NCBI GenBank assembly: GCA_002421865.1
Contig: DISE01000029.1
Span: 1 to 14,539, forward strand
Direction: 5' to 3'
Length of the DNA: 14,539 nucleotides
Source of the DNA: Castellaniella sp. UBA6218
GTDB taxonomy: Bacteria > Pseudomonadota > Gammaproteobacteria > Burkholderiales > Burkholderiaceae_B
Of this stretch, positions 7,651-14,085 are shown piece by piece (position 1 is the first letter of the stretch; every line of letters starts with the position of its first letter). The notes beneath the pieces were generated by a model. It saw nothing but the letters and a program-made list of their open reading frames with translations. It was not told the origin of the DNA and made no database searches. The position numbers and the translations under genes are program-made.

Positions 7651-8142
7651 CTATTCCTCCAGCGCCACCGACACGGGCTTCGCGCCCAGCGCCCCGGTCA
7701 GCACGCTCGATGCCACGCTGATCAGATAACCCCGTCGTCCGCCGTTCAGGTACACCGTGTCGTAGTCCAGCAGTCCGGCCTCGACCCAGACGGGCATGCG
7801 TTTGCGCGTGGCGAAAGGCGAGGTGCCGCCCACCTGATAGCCCGAATGGCGCTGCGCCGTCTCCGGCGCGCAGGGCGCGATCTTCTTGGCTCCGGACTGG
7901 CGGGCCAGGTTCTTGGTGGAGACTTCGCAGTCGCCGTGCATCAGCACGATCAGCGGCCGGGCCTGCTCGTCTTCCATGATCAGGGTCTTGGCGACTTGAT
8001 GCAGAGGCACGCCCAGCTGGCGCGCGGCCTCGCGCGCGCCGCCATGGTCGACGTAGTCGTAGGGATGCTCGCCAAAGGCAATCTTCTGCTGTCGCAGCCA
8101 GTGGGTGGCGGGGGTCTCGGAGGTGTGCTTGGTCTTGGACAT
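7651..8142 (-). CDS. ybaK: YbaK/EbsC family Cys-tRNA(Pro) deacylase
   Basis: A 163-aa trans-editing enzyme that hydrolyses Cys wrongly attached to tRNA(Pro) by prolyl-tRNA synthetase. The whole protein is a single YbaK domain of usual length. The family-conserved lysine is K52 in VAKTLI, equivalent to K46 of H. influenzae YbaK. The signature GYQVGGTSPFATRK is at 101-114, and GCxVS-like GDCEVSTKNLA is at 70-80. The ATG at 8142 gives the normal N-terminus (SETPATHWL), but no clear ribosome site precedes it. It begins 24 bases after the higA stop, so it may be read from the higBA promoter, although the products are functionally unrelated. Its 3' end faces the tRNA gene 63 bases away. Confidence 0.93.
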   Translation of the reverse strand: MSKTKHTSETPATHWLRQQKIAFGEHPYDYVDHGGAREAARQLGVPLHQVAKTLIMEDEQARPLIVLMHGDCEVSTKNLARQSGAKKIAPCAPETAQRHSGYQVGGTSPFATRKRMPVWVEAGLLDYDTVYLNGGRRGYLISVASSVLTGALGAKPVSVALEE

Positions 8143-8166
8143 GAGGCAGTACTTGCGGCGGCTCGT

Positions 8167-8505
8167 TCAACCGGCGGGGTGGGGCGCCGGTGTCAGACGG
8201 GTGGTCGGTGTGATGATCGGCTTGACGTTCTGCGCCTCGCTCTCGTAGGCGCTGTGTCGGACATCCCAGAGTTCGACGGCATGCTGGATGTTGAGCCAGA
8301 ATTCCGGCGTATTGCCCAGGGCCGCCGCGAGCTTGATAGCCATGGGCGCCGTCAGGGCGCCTTTGCCATGGACGATCCGGCTCAGCGAGTTGCGATGTAC
8401 GCCCATGGCATCGGCCAGCGTACTCACCCCGATGCCCAGAGGCTCCAGGAATTCGTCGGTCAGCATCTGGCCGACCGTGACGGGGCGCCGTTTCGTGTTT
8501 CGCAT
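8167..8505 (-). CDS. higA: HigA-type antitoxin, XRE family
   Basis: The DNA-binding antitoxin of a HigBA module; it neutralises HigB and represses its own operon. It is 112 aa from the ATG at 8505, chosen because AAAGGAA sits 7 bases upstream; a longer open frame to 8619 merely overlaps higB. The N-terminal VGQMLTDEFLEPLGI (11-25) is typical of HigA. A helix-turn-helix spans ~27-57 (VSTLADAMGVHRNSLSRIVHG), followed by the family tail LGNTPEFWLNIQHAVELWD (63-81). A short Pro/Thr-rich tail (~94-112, VKPIITPTTRLTP) extends past the usual end of the fold. It starts 11 bases after the higB stop. The toxin-first order is characteristic of HigBA. Confidence 0.94.
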   Translation of the reverse strand: MRNTKRRPVTVGQMLTDEFLEPLGIGVSTLADAMGVHRNSLSRIVHGKGALTAPMAIKLAAALGNTPEFWLNIQHAVELWDVRHSAYESEAQNVKPIITPTTRLTPAPHPAG

Positions 8506-8516
8506 GCTGGTTCCTT

Positions 8517-8810
8517 TCAGGCCTGGTAGGTGTGATCGTCGAGATAGGTGTCGATCGCCGTGCCGTCGATCCATCTGAAAATCAGTCTGTGCCGCTGGTT
8601 GACGCGGATCGAGCACCAACCGGTCAGTTTGCCGTGGAGACGTTCGAAACGGTTCCCGGGCGGCGTCTTGAGATCGTTTTCCTGGGTGGCCGCGTCCAGA
8701 ATCTGCAATTTTCTGAACAAGGCGCTGCGGATCGCGTCCGGGATCCTTTTGTGTCCCGAGTCGTTCTCATAGAAAGCCTCCAGCCACGCATCGCGGAATT
8801 CGACGGCCAT
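8517..8810 (-). CDS. higB: HigB-type toxin, RelE/ParE superfamily
   Basis: A predicted ribosome-dependent mRNA interferase of 97 aa, normal for HigB. The conserved core is NRFERLHGKLTGWCSIRVNQ (53-72) followed by RHRLIFRW (73-80), ending in YLDDHTY (89-95), where HigB proteins have the D-H-Y tail. The basic residues R54, R57, K61, R69, R73 and R75 fit RNA binding. The N-terminus FRDAWLEAFYEND matches the family helix. The ATG at 8810 is preceded by AGGAAACC, but the promoter at 8822-8850 would give a leader of only about 5 bases (see the promoter entry). No inactivating change is visible, so the toxin looks intact. Confidence 0.94.
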   Translation of the reverse strand: MAVEFRDAWLEAFYENDSGHKRIPDAIRSALFRKLQILDAATQENDLKTPPGNRFERLHGKLTGWCSIRVNQRHRLIFRWIDGTAIDTYLDDHTYQA

Positions 8811-8821
8811 CTTGGTTTCCT

Positions 8822-8850
8822 ATGTTATGCACAATACCATTGTGCGTCAA
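8822..8850 (-). promoter_or_regulatory. higBA promoter with embedded HigA operator
   Basis: On the - strand there is TTGACG (8850-8845), a spacer of exactly 17 bases, and TAACAT (8827-8822). The spacer is almost filled by a perfect inverted repeat, GCACAAT-ACC-ATTGTGC (8829-8845, + strand reading). A dyad between -35 and -10 is the classic position for antitoxin autorepression, so it is the likely HigA operator. Predicted transcription start is near 8815, 4-5 bases before the higB ATG. Confidence 0.82.
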
Positions 8851-8939
8851 TGTGGGAAGCAATGCCTCCGCATCATAGGGTCCAGCGTAGCGTCTCAGTG
8901 AGAGGGCGGGATGGAAAGGCCACGCGCGAACACCGTCCC

Positions 8940-9869
8940 TCACGCGCGCGGATGATGCTGCGCGTGCAGGGTCTTGAGCCGTTCGCGGGCGACGTGGGTG
9001 TAGATCTGGGTGGTGGAGATGTCCGCGTGGCCCAGCAGCATCTGCACGACGCGCAGGTCGGCGCCGTGGTTCAGCAGATGGGTGGCGAAGGCGTGGCGCA
9101 GGACGTGGGGCGACAGCGGCACGCGGATGTCGGCCTGCAGGGCGTATTTGCGGATCAGCAGCCAGAAGGCCTGGCGCGTCATGGCGGCTCCGCGGCTGGT
9201 GACGAACAGGGCATCGCAGGCCCGCGCGCCCAGGATGGCGGGCCGGCTTTCGCGCAGATGGCGCTCGATCCAGTGCAGGGCCTCTGCGCCCAGGGGGACC
9301 AGACGGTCCTTGCCGCCCTTGCCCATGACGACGCGCACCACGCCGTCGCTCAGGCTCAGGTCCTGAACGTCCAGGCCGACCAGTTCGCTGACCCGCAGGC
9401 CGGTGGCGTACAGGGTTTCGACCATCGCACGGTCGCGCAGGCCCAGCGTGGAGCCGACATCCGGCGCGGCCAGCAGGGCCTCGACCTGGGCTTCGGACAG
9501 GGTCTTGGGGAAGCGGGCGGGCTGGCGGGCGCTGCGCAGGCCCAGGCAGGGATCCTCGGCGCACAGGCCGCGTCGGAGCGCCCACAGGAAGAATCGCCGT
9601 AGTGCGGCCAGGCGGCGATTGGCCGTGCTGGCTTTGGTCTGCCGGTGCTGGGCCGCCAGCCAGGCCTGGATGTCCTCGCGCAGCGCGGATTCGGGCGGGC
9701 GGCCGTGCTCGGCGCGCAGCCAGCCGCCGAAGGCGCACAGGTCGCGCCGGTAGGCGGCCAGCGTATTGTCCGCCAGGCCGTCCTCCAGCCACAGGGCGTC
9801 CAGAAAGGTGTCGATTGTTGGAAAGGGGGAGGGCTGCGCCCTGTCCGCCGGAGCGTCCGTCGCGGTCAT
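8940..9869 (-). CDS. xerD: XerD tyrosine recombinase
   Basis: One of the two recombinases that resolve chromosome dimers at dif during division, acting with XerC and FtsK. The 309 aa contain a SAM-like core-binding domain (~16-100) and a catalytic domain with all expected residues: R159 (GLRVSEL), K184 (GKGGKD), H255 and R258 (SPHVLRH), H281 (LLGH) and nucleophile Y290 (QIYTHV). Sequence around the active site and the ending HHPRA are close to E. coli XerD, which separates it from XerC and from phage integrases. It carries ~12 more N-terminal residues than E. coli XerD. The ATG at 9869 has no ribosome site and is directly preceded by a small inverted repeat (9870-9886). It is divergent from modA. 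No dif-like site is seen in the window. Confidence 0.95.
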   Translation of the reverse strand: MTATDAPADRAQPSPFPTIDTFLDALWLEDGLADNTLAAYRRDLCAFGGWLRAEHGRPPESALREDIQAWLAAQHRQTKASTANRRLAALRRFFLWALRRGLCAEDPCLGLRSARQPARFPKTLSEAQVEALLAAPDVGSTLGLRDRAMVETLYATGLRVSELVGLDVQDLSLSDGVVRVVMGKGGKDRLVPLGAEALHWIERHLRESRPAILGARACDALFVTSRGAAMTRQAFWLLIRKYALQADIRVPLSPHVLRHAFATHLLNHGADLRVVQMLLGHADISTTQIYTHVARERLKTLHAQHHPRA

Positions 9870-9886
9870 GCGGGAATTTTACCCGC
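9870..9886. other. Small inverted repeat abutting the xerD start codon
   Basis: GCGGG-AATTTTA-CCCGC is a perfect 5-7-5 dyad whose last base touches the xerD ATG. It overlaps a second dyad, GCCCGG-A-CCGGGC (9885-9897). The region where a ribosome site should be is therefore inside a potential hairpin. It could damp xerD translation or be chance in GC-rich DNA. Confidence 0.35.
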
Positions 9887-9960
9887 CCGGACCGGGCTTG
9901 GCCGCACGCACCGTCCGGGCACCGGTCTGTTCACGATCGGCCCTCTGATGGATCGAATAG

Positions 9961-9984
9961 CGAAATATACCTATATATATTACG
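9961..9984. promoter_or_regulatory. Candidate ModE operator (molybdate box) upstream of modABC
   Basis: CGAAATATA (9961-9969), CCTATA, TATATTACG (9976-9984) forms a 9-6-9 inverted repeat with one mismatched pair. Allowing two mismatches it extends to 12 bases per arm. This resembles the ModE box pattern CGnTATATA-N6-TATATAnCG. It is a lone AT-rich island in GC-rich DNA, 66 bases before modA. It would cover the probable -10 (TATATT or TACGAT at 9976-9986), so molybdate-loaded ModE would block modABC transcription. A modE gene is present at 12239-13144. Confidence 0.83.
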
Positions 9985-10037
9985 ATAGGATGCTCCATGC
10001 GCCGGCGCCATGAGGACGATCGGCTATGACGAAAACC

Positions 10038-10043
10038 AAGGAG
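10038..10043 (+). promoter_or_regulatory. Ribosome binding site that sets the modA start
   Basis: AAGGAG lies 6 bases before the ATG at 10050. It favours that codon over the in-frame ATG at 10026, which would add eight residues ahead of the signal peptide and lacks a ribosome site. Confidence 0.85.
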
Positions 10044-10049
10044 TCCTGC

Positions 10050-10799
10050 ATGAAGATCCGTCCCTGGGTGGCCGCGTGCGCCTTGAGCTGCGCGGCGATG
10101 CCGGCCGTCGCCGGAGAAGTCCTGGTGTCGGCGGCCGCCAGCCTGACCAATGCGTTCAAGGAACTGGCGGCCCGGTACGAAGCCGACCATCCGGATACGA
10201 AAGTGCTGACCACTTTCGGTTCGTCGGACGTCCTGCTGCGCCAGATCACCGAAGGCGCGCCGGCCGACGTGTTCGCCTCCGCCGACCAGAAGGCCATGGA
10301 CAAGGCTGTGGCCGCCGATGCGGTGAACCCCGCGACCCGGGCCGATTTCGCGCGCAACGAGGTCGTGCTGGTGGTGCCGGCCGACAATCCCCGCGGAATC
10401 GCTTCGCTGGCCGACTTGAAGAAACCGGGTGTGACGCGCATCGCCCTGGGCAACCCGGACTCCGTGCCCGTGGGCCGCTATACGCGGGCCGCTCTGGAAA
10501 AAGCCGGCGCCTGGGACACGGTCCAGGCGCATGAGATCCTGGGCCAGAACGTGCGCCAGGTGCTCAGTTATGTGGAACGGGGCGAGGTCGACGCCGGCTT
10601 CGTCTACGCCACCGACGCCGCAATCATGAAGGACAAGGTCAAGGTCGTCCAGGCGGTCGAAACCCCCACGCCGGTATCCTATCCGGTCGCGCTGGTGCGG
10701 CGTGACGGCCGGGCGCCGGAGGCCGCGGATTTCCTGAAGTTCCTGCTGTCGGCCGACGGCCGGGCCGTGCTGTCGCGTTACGGCTTCGCCAAGCCCTGA
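10050..10799 (+). CDS. modA: ModA, periplasmic molybdate-binding protein
   Basis: The substrate-binding component of the high-affinity molybdate (and tungstate) ABC importer; it captures the oxyanion in the periplasm and delivers it to ModB. The protein is 249 aa with a signal peptide of ~21 residues (MKIR, hydrophobic core, AVA cleavage). The mature part starts EVLVSAAASLTNAF, the usual ModA opening whose Ser residues bind the anion. TFGSSDVLLRQI and GAPADVFASAD follow, then the hinge region IALGNPDSVPVGRYT and the C-terminal lobe with VDAGFVYATDA. Length and motifs fit a complete family member. It is the first gene of modABC: modB starts 4 bases after its stop. Expression is probably repressed by ModE through the box at 9961-9984. 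Confidence 0.95.
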   Translation: MKIRPWVAACALSCAAMPAVAGEVLVSAAASLTNAFKELAARYEADHPDTKVLTTFGSSDVLLRQITEGAPADVFASADQKAMDKAVAADAVNPATRADFARNEVVLVVPADNPRGIASLADLKKPGVTRIALGNPDSVPVGRYTRAALEKAGAWDTVQAHEILGQNVRQVLSYVERGEVDAGFVYATDAAIMKDKVKVVQAVETPTPVSYPVALVRRDGRAPEAADFLKFLLSADGRAVLSRYGFAKP

Positions 10800-10803
10800 T
10801 CCG

Positions 10804-11493
10804 ATGAGCGGCATCTGGGTTCCATTGCTGCTGTCGCTGAAGGTCGCCGGCTGGGCGACCCTGTTGGCGACCGTGGGCGGCATCGCCGTGGCCTGGGGGC
10901 TGTCGCGCTGGTCCTCGCGCTGGTGCGACGTGGTCGACGCATTCCTGACCCTGCCGATGGTGCTGCCGCCCACGGTGACCGGCTATTACCTGCTGGTGCT
11001 GTTCGGCCGGCGCGGCTGGCTGGGCGCATGGCTGCAGTCGCACGGGATCGAACTGGTCTTCACCTGGCAGGGCGCGGTGGCGGCGGCCGCCGTAGTGGCG
11101 TTTCCCATGGTGCTGAAGGCCGCCCGCGCGGCCTTCCTGGACGTGGATCACCGCCTGGAGCAGGCCGCCGCCGTACTGGGCGTGTCGCCCGCGGCGGTGT
11201 TTTTCCGCGTCAGCCTGCCGCTGGCGATGCGTGGCATCCTGGCCGGGGTGCTGCTGGCGTTCGCGCGCGCACTGGGGGAATTCGGCGCCACGCTGATGGT
11301 GGCCGGCAACATCCCGGGCCGGACCCAGACTCTCTCGATCGCCATCTACGAGGCGGTCCAGGCCGGCAACGACGACACGGCCAACATCCTGGTGCTGGTG
11401 ACTTCGGCGACCTGCGTCGCCATCCTGTGCCTGGCGTCCTGGCTGGTGCCTGGCGGGCGCGGCCGGCAGTCCAGGCGGAGGAGCCTGTCATGA
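10804..11493 (+). CDS. modB: ModB, molybdate ABC transporter permease
   Basis: The inner-membrane channel subunit of the molybdate importer, 229 aa, with about five or six membrane helices (visible at ~5-35, 44-66, 88-105, 144-166, 193-215). The LPMVLPPTVTGYYLL segment (50-64) is a ModB signature. The cytoplasmic EAA loop, EQAAAVLGVSPAAVFFRVSLP (119-139), docks onto the ATPase ModC. GEFGATLMVAGNIPGRTQTL (158-177) is the conserved periplasmic gate region. The ATG follows the modA stop by 4 bases with no separate ribosome site, which suggests translational coupling. Its stop overlaps the modC start as ATGA. Length is normal and nothing looks damaged. Confidence 0.96.
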   Translation: MSGIWVPLLLSLKVAGWATLLATVGGIAVAWGLSRWSSRWCDVVDAFLTLPMVLPPTVTGYYLLVLFGRRGWLGAWLQSHGIELVFTWQGAVAAAAVVAFPMVLKAARAAFLDVDHRLEQAAAVLGVSPAAVFFRVSLPLAMRGILAGVLLAFARALGEFGATLMVAGNIPGRTQTLSIAIYEAVQAGNDDTANILVLVTSATCVAILCLASWLVPGGRGRQSRRRSLS

Positions 11494-12179
11494 GCCTGTC
11501 GGTGGACATTCAATGCCGCGTTGGCGGCGACGGCGGCTTCCTGTTGCGGCCGCGCTGGCGCACCGACGCCCGGCGCGTGGCGCTGTTCGGGCCGTCGGGC
11601 TCGGGCAAGAGCCTGACGATGCAGGCCATCGCGGGGCTGCTGCGCCCTGACCGGGGCCGCATCGAGGTCGCCGGCCGGGTCCTGTTCGACGCCGGGAATG
11701 GCGTGGACGTGCCGCCGCGCGCCCGTCGGCTGGCCTATCTGTTCCAGGACTATGCGCTGTTTCCCCATCTGACGGTGCGCCAGAACATCGGCTTCGGCCT
11801 GCGGCGCGGATGGCTGAACCTGCACGGCCGCCGCGATCTGCCGGAACGGGCGCGGCGCTGGGTGCGGGCCTTCGGCCTGGCCGCGCTGCTGGATCGCTAT
11901 CCCGCCGAGTTGTCCGGCGGCCAGCGGCAGCGTGTGGCGCTGGCGCGGGCGCTGTCCACGGATCCCGGACTGCTGCTGCTGGACGAGCCCTTGTCGGCTC
12001 TGGACGCCGGCCTGCGGGCGCGGATGCGGGAAGAACTGGCGCAATTGCAGCGCGACATCGATATCCCGACGGTGCTGATCACGCACGACCAGGCCGACGT
12101 CCAGGCGTTGGCCGATGAGGTCTTTCACATGGCTCACGGTGAAATCCAGGGGGGTGCCGAACAGGTCCGCCGGATCTGA
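11490..12179 (+). CDS. modC: ModC, molybdate ABC transporter ATPase, lacking the C-terminal MOP domain
   Basis: The ATP-hydrolysing subunit that powers molybdate import, acting on the cytoplasmic face of ModB. Walker A is GPSGSGKS (34-41), the Q-loop glutamine is Q86 (YLFQDYALFPH), the signature is LSGGQ (141-145), Walker B is LLLLDEP (161-167), and the H-loop is H199 (ITHDQAD). All ATPase motifs are intact. At 229 aa it ends soon after the ABC domain, whereas E. coli ModC is ~350 aa with a C-terminal TOBE/MOP molybdate-binding domain. That regulatory domain is absent, and no remnant is seen before modE. A GGAGGAG ribosome site lies 6 bases before the ATG, which overlaps the modB stop by four bases (ATGA). 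It is the last gene of the operon and converges on modE. Confidence 0.93.
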   Translation: MSLSVDIQCRVGGDGGFLLRPRWRTDARRVALFGPSGSGKSLTMQAIAGLLRPDRGRIEVAGRVLFDAGNGVDVPPRARRLAYLFQDYALFPHLTVRQNIGFGLRRGWLNLHGRRDLPERARRWVRAFGLAALLDRYPAELSGGQRQRVALARALSTDPGLLLLDEPLSALDAGLRARMREELAQLQRDIDIPTVLITHDQADVQALADEVFHMAHGEIQGGAEQVRRI

Positions 12180-12223
12180 CATGCCCATGCGGGTGCCGTG
12201 GCGGCCGGAACGGCCCCGGTGCG

Positions 12224-12238
12224 ACGGGATGGTCCCGT
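12224..12238. terminator. Weak hairpin between convergent modC and modE
   Basis: ACGGGA-TGG-TCCCGT is a perfect 6-bp stem in the 59-base gap between the two convergent stops, touching the modE stop. There is no T-run on either side, so termination strength is doubtful. It is the best candidate in the gap; GGCC-rich partial dyads lie just before it. Confidence 0.35.
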
Positions 12239-13144
12239 TCAGTCCGCCGTCCCGATCAACACGTCGGCGGCCTGGAAACAGGCCATGGCCATGGCGCCGG
12301 GAGCAAGGTCGCCGCCCGGGATGTCAGGGTCGGCCAGCCCCGTGATGCGCACGTTCGGGCTGATTTCCAGATCGATCTCCGTCAGGGTATCGTCGTTCGT
12401 CAGATGGACGATGCGGCCTGACCAACGGTTCGTGCCGTCGTGATCGGCGGCCGGGGCGCCGGGCGCGTGCATCGCACCGGTTCCCGCCGGCCGGATGCGG
12501 ACCGCCTGGGCTTTCAGGAAAGCCAGCGCGCGCCGGCCTTCGGTCAGACCCAGTCTTTCGGTGCTGGCATGTGTCAGCGTGGCGGTCAGGTATGCGTCCT
12601 TGCCCAGGTCCAGCCGGATGCGGTCGTTGATGCGGCCGGATTCGATGGCGCCGATGACGCCCTCGTAGCGGTTGCGCGCCGAGGTCTGCAGCGCCATGCT
12701 GTGCAGCAGATCCAGATGCCGGGCGCCTTGGGGACCGAAACGCGCCAGGGCCTCCATGAAGCGCTGGTGTTCCGCCTGGGCCGCCTGGTACCAGGCGACG
12801 AGTTCACGCGCCCGGCCGGTCAGATGCGCTCCGCCGCCGCGCTTGCCGCCGGTGACGCGTTCGACCAGCAGTTCGCCGGACAGGCTGTTCATCATGTCCA
12901 CCGCGTCCCAGGCCGCCTTGTAGCTCAGCCCGACTTTTCGCGCCGCCGCGCTGATCGAGCCTTCGGTGCCGATGGCGGCCAGCAGGGCCATGCGCCGTTC
13001 CGTGCCCCAGCTTTGACCGCCGCTGCGCAGACTCAGCGAGGCGGCCGGACGCAGGTCGGCCCCGGCGGATTGACCTGTGTCTGCCGGATCAGGGCTGCCT
13101 GCAAACGGCGGGGTGGGGGCGTGCGCGCGGCGTGGAGAGGTCAT
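12239..13144 (-). CDS. modE: ModE, molybdate-responsive transcriptional regulator
   Basis: A dimeric repressor that binds molybdate and then DNA, shutting off molybdate uptake genes and sometimes activating molybdoenzyme genes. The 301 aa contain a winged helix-turn-helix at ~48-120, with GSISAAARKVGLSYKAAWDA (62-81) and wing VERVTGGKRGGGAHLT (94-109). Two MOP/TOBE molybdate-binding domains follow: TSARNRYEGVIGAIESG onward (~154-217) and ~238-298. Compared with E. coli ModE (~262 aa) it has about 35-40 extra, Pro/Ala-rich residues at the N-terminus. The ATG at 13144 is used because it overlaps the upstream stop as ATGA; no other ATG precedes the helix-turn-helix. A further open extension to 13354 only overlaps the upstream gene. 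Its probable target is the box at 9961-9984. Confidence 0.95.
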   Translation of the reverse strand: MTSPRRAHAPTPPFAGSPDPADTGQSAGADLRPAASLSLRSGGQSWGTERRMALLAAIGTEGSISAAARKVGLSYKAAWDAVDMMNSLSGELLVERVTGGKRGGGAHLTGRARELVAWYQAAQAEHQRFMEALARFGPQGARHLDLLHSMALQTSARNRYEGVIGAIESGRINDRIRLDLGKDAYLTATLTHASTERLGLTEGRRALAFLKAQAVRIRPAGTGAMHAPGAPAADHDGTNRWSGRIVHLTNDDTLTEIDLEISPNVRITGLADPDIPGGDLAPGAMAMACFQAADVLIGTAD

Positions 13145-14010
13145 GGCCGCGTGGAGGCCAGGCAGGCCGCGTAGCCTTCCAGCGTGTCGGGCCAGGCGGG
13201 CGCCCAGCCGCTGGCGCGCAGCCGCGCGTTCGACAGGCGCTTGCCGTCGGGCGGGCGAACCTCCCGCGCGGGGGGCGGTCCGCCCGCCATTTGCGCCAGC
13301 GCGTCGTACAGGGCCGCCGTGGGCAGAGAATGATCGTCCGTGCCAATGTAGCAAGGCAGGGGATCGGTCAGGTTCAGCAGGTGGGCGCAGGCCCGGGCCG
13401 CGTCGTCGATGTGGATCCGGTTGGCCCAGTGGCCGGGGCCGTCCGGCGCGGCGATCCGCCCGGCACGCAAGCCGTCCAGCAGGCGCAGCCGTCCGGGGCC
13501 GTACAGGCCCGACAGGCGCAGGGCCACGCCTTGTCCGGGCAGCCGGTCGCGCAGCAGCGCCTCGGCCTCCAGTATCTTCGCGCCGCGGAAGTCCGCCGGC
13601 GCGGTCGGCGTGTCTTCGTTCACCATCCCGTCGGCCGCGTCCGTCCCCCAGACGGCGGAAGAGCCGACCAGCAGGCAGCGCCGCAGCCCGCCTGGATCGG
13701 GCAGGGCGTCCAGCAGCGCCCGCAGGCCCTGGGGATAGGCGCGTGCGTAGGCCTCCGGCGTGCGCGCATCGGGCGCGGGAGCGTACAGGATGTGGGTGAC
13801 GGGGCCGGGCGCGAGTTCCCTTACGGCGGCCATCGCCGCGGTCAGCGAGTCCGGATCGCCCAGGTCGGCCCGCAGCCAGTGGATCCGGTCGCCGGGCCGG
13901 GTTTCCATGGCCCGCCTCCGCAGGCCGAGGCAGGTCCAGGCCCCGGGGTCCAGCGCGCGGGCCGTGCGCGCGCTCAGGTCTCCACCGACGAGCAGCAGGG
14001 TGTTTGCCAT
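13141..14010 (-). CDS. Atypical SDR / NAD-dependent epimerase-like protein (YeeZ-like)
   Basis: A Rossmann-fold protein of 289 aa from the ATG at 14010; a GTG one codon earlier is equally possible, and both lie downstream of GGCGGAG. The nucleotide-binding loop is VGGDLSARTARAL (8-20), a degenerate form of GxxGxxG. Later strands show GSSAVWG (116-122), LRLSGLYGPGR (164-174), NRIHIDDAARA (197-207) and the tail KRLSNARLRASGW (257-269), all typical of SDR_a5/YeeZ-like extended SDRs. The catalytic YxxxK is FRGAK (F141, K145), so the tyrosine is missing and classical oxidoreductase chemistry is doubtful. The function is not known. Its stop overlaps the modE start (ATGA), so they are co-transcribed; a molybdenum-related role is only a guess. 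It is divergent from mogA. Confidence 0.85.
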   Translation of the reverse strand: MANTLLLVGGDLSARTARALDPGAWTCLGLRRRAMETRPGDRIHWLRADLGDPDSLTAAMAAVRELAPGPVTHILYAPAPDARTPEAYARAYPQGLRALLDALPDPGGLRRCLLVGSSAVWGTDAADGMVNEDTPTAPADFRGAKILEAEALLRDRLPGQGVALRLSGLYGPGRLRLLDGLRAGRIAAPDGPGHWANRIHIDDAARACAHLLNLTDPLPCYIGTDDHSLPTAALYDALAQMAGGPPPAREVRPPDGKRLSNARLRASGWAPAWPDTLEGYAACLASTRP

Positions 14011-14046
14011 CACTGGATCTCCGCCCGACCCGAGTCCACGGGCCTA

Positions 14047-14052
14047 TAGAAT
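14047..14052 (+). promoter_or_regulatory. Possible -10 element of mogA
   Basis: TAGAAT matches TATAAT at five of six bases and sits in the 75-base gap between the divergent SDR gene and mogA. No good -35 is seen 16-18 bases upstream. No ModE-box-like repeat is seen in this gap. Confidence 0.35.
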
Positions 14053-14085
14053 GTCTCTCTACTCATGTCCGTACAGTCTAATCCC

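Noticed and set aside
8532..9602. A 356-codon + strand frame across higB and xerD
   Set aside because: It is antisense to HigB and XerD, both complete with active-site residues, and shows no domain of its own.
8940..9869. The recombinase as a phage or integron integrase
   Set aside because: Length, the catalytic region and the HHPRA ending follow E. coli XerD closely, and no attachment site or cargo genes adjoin it.
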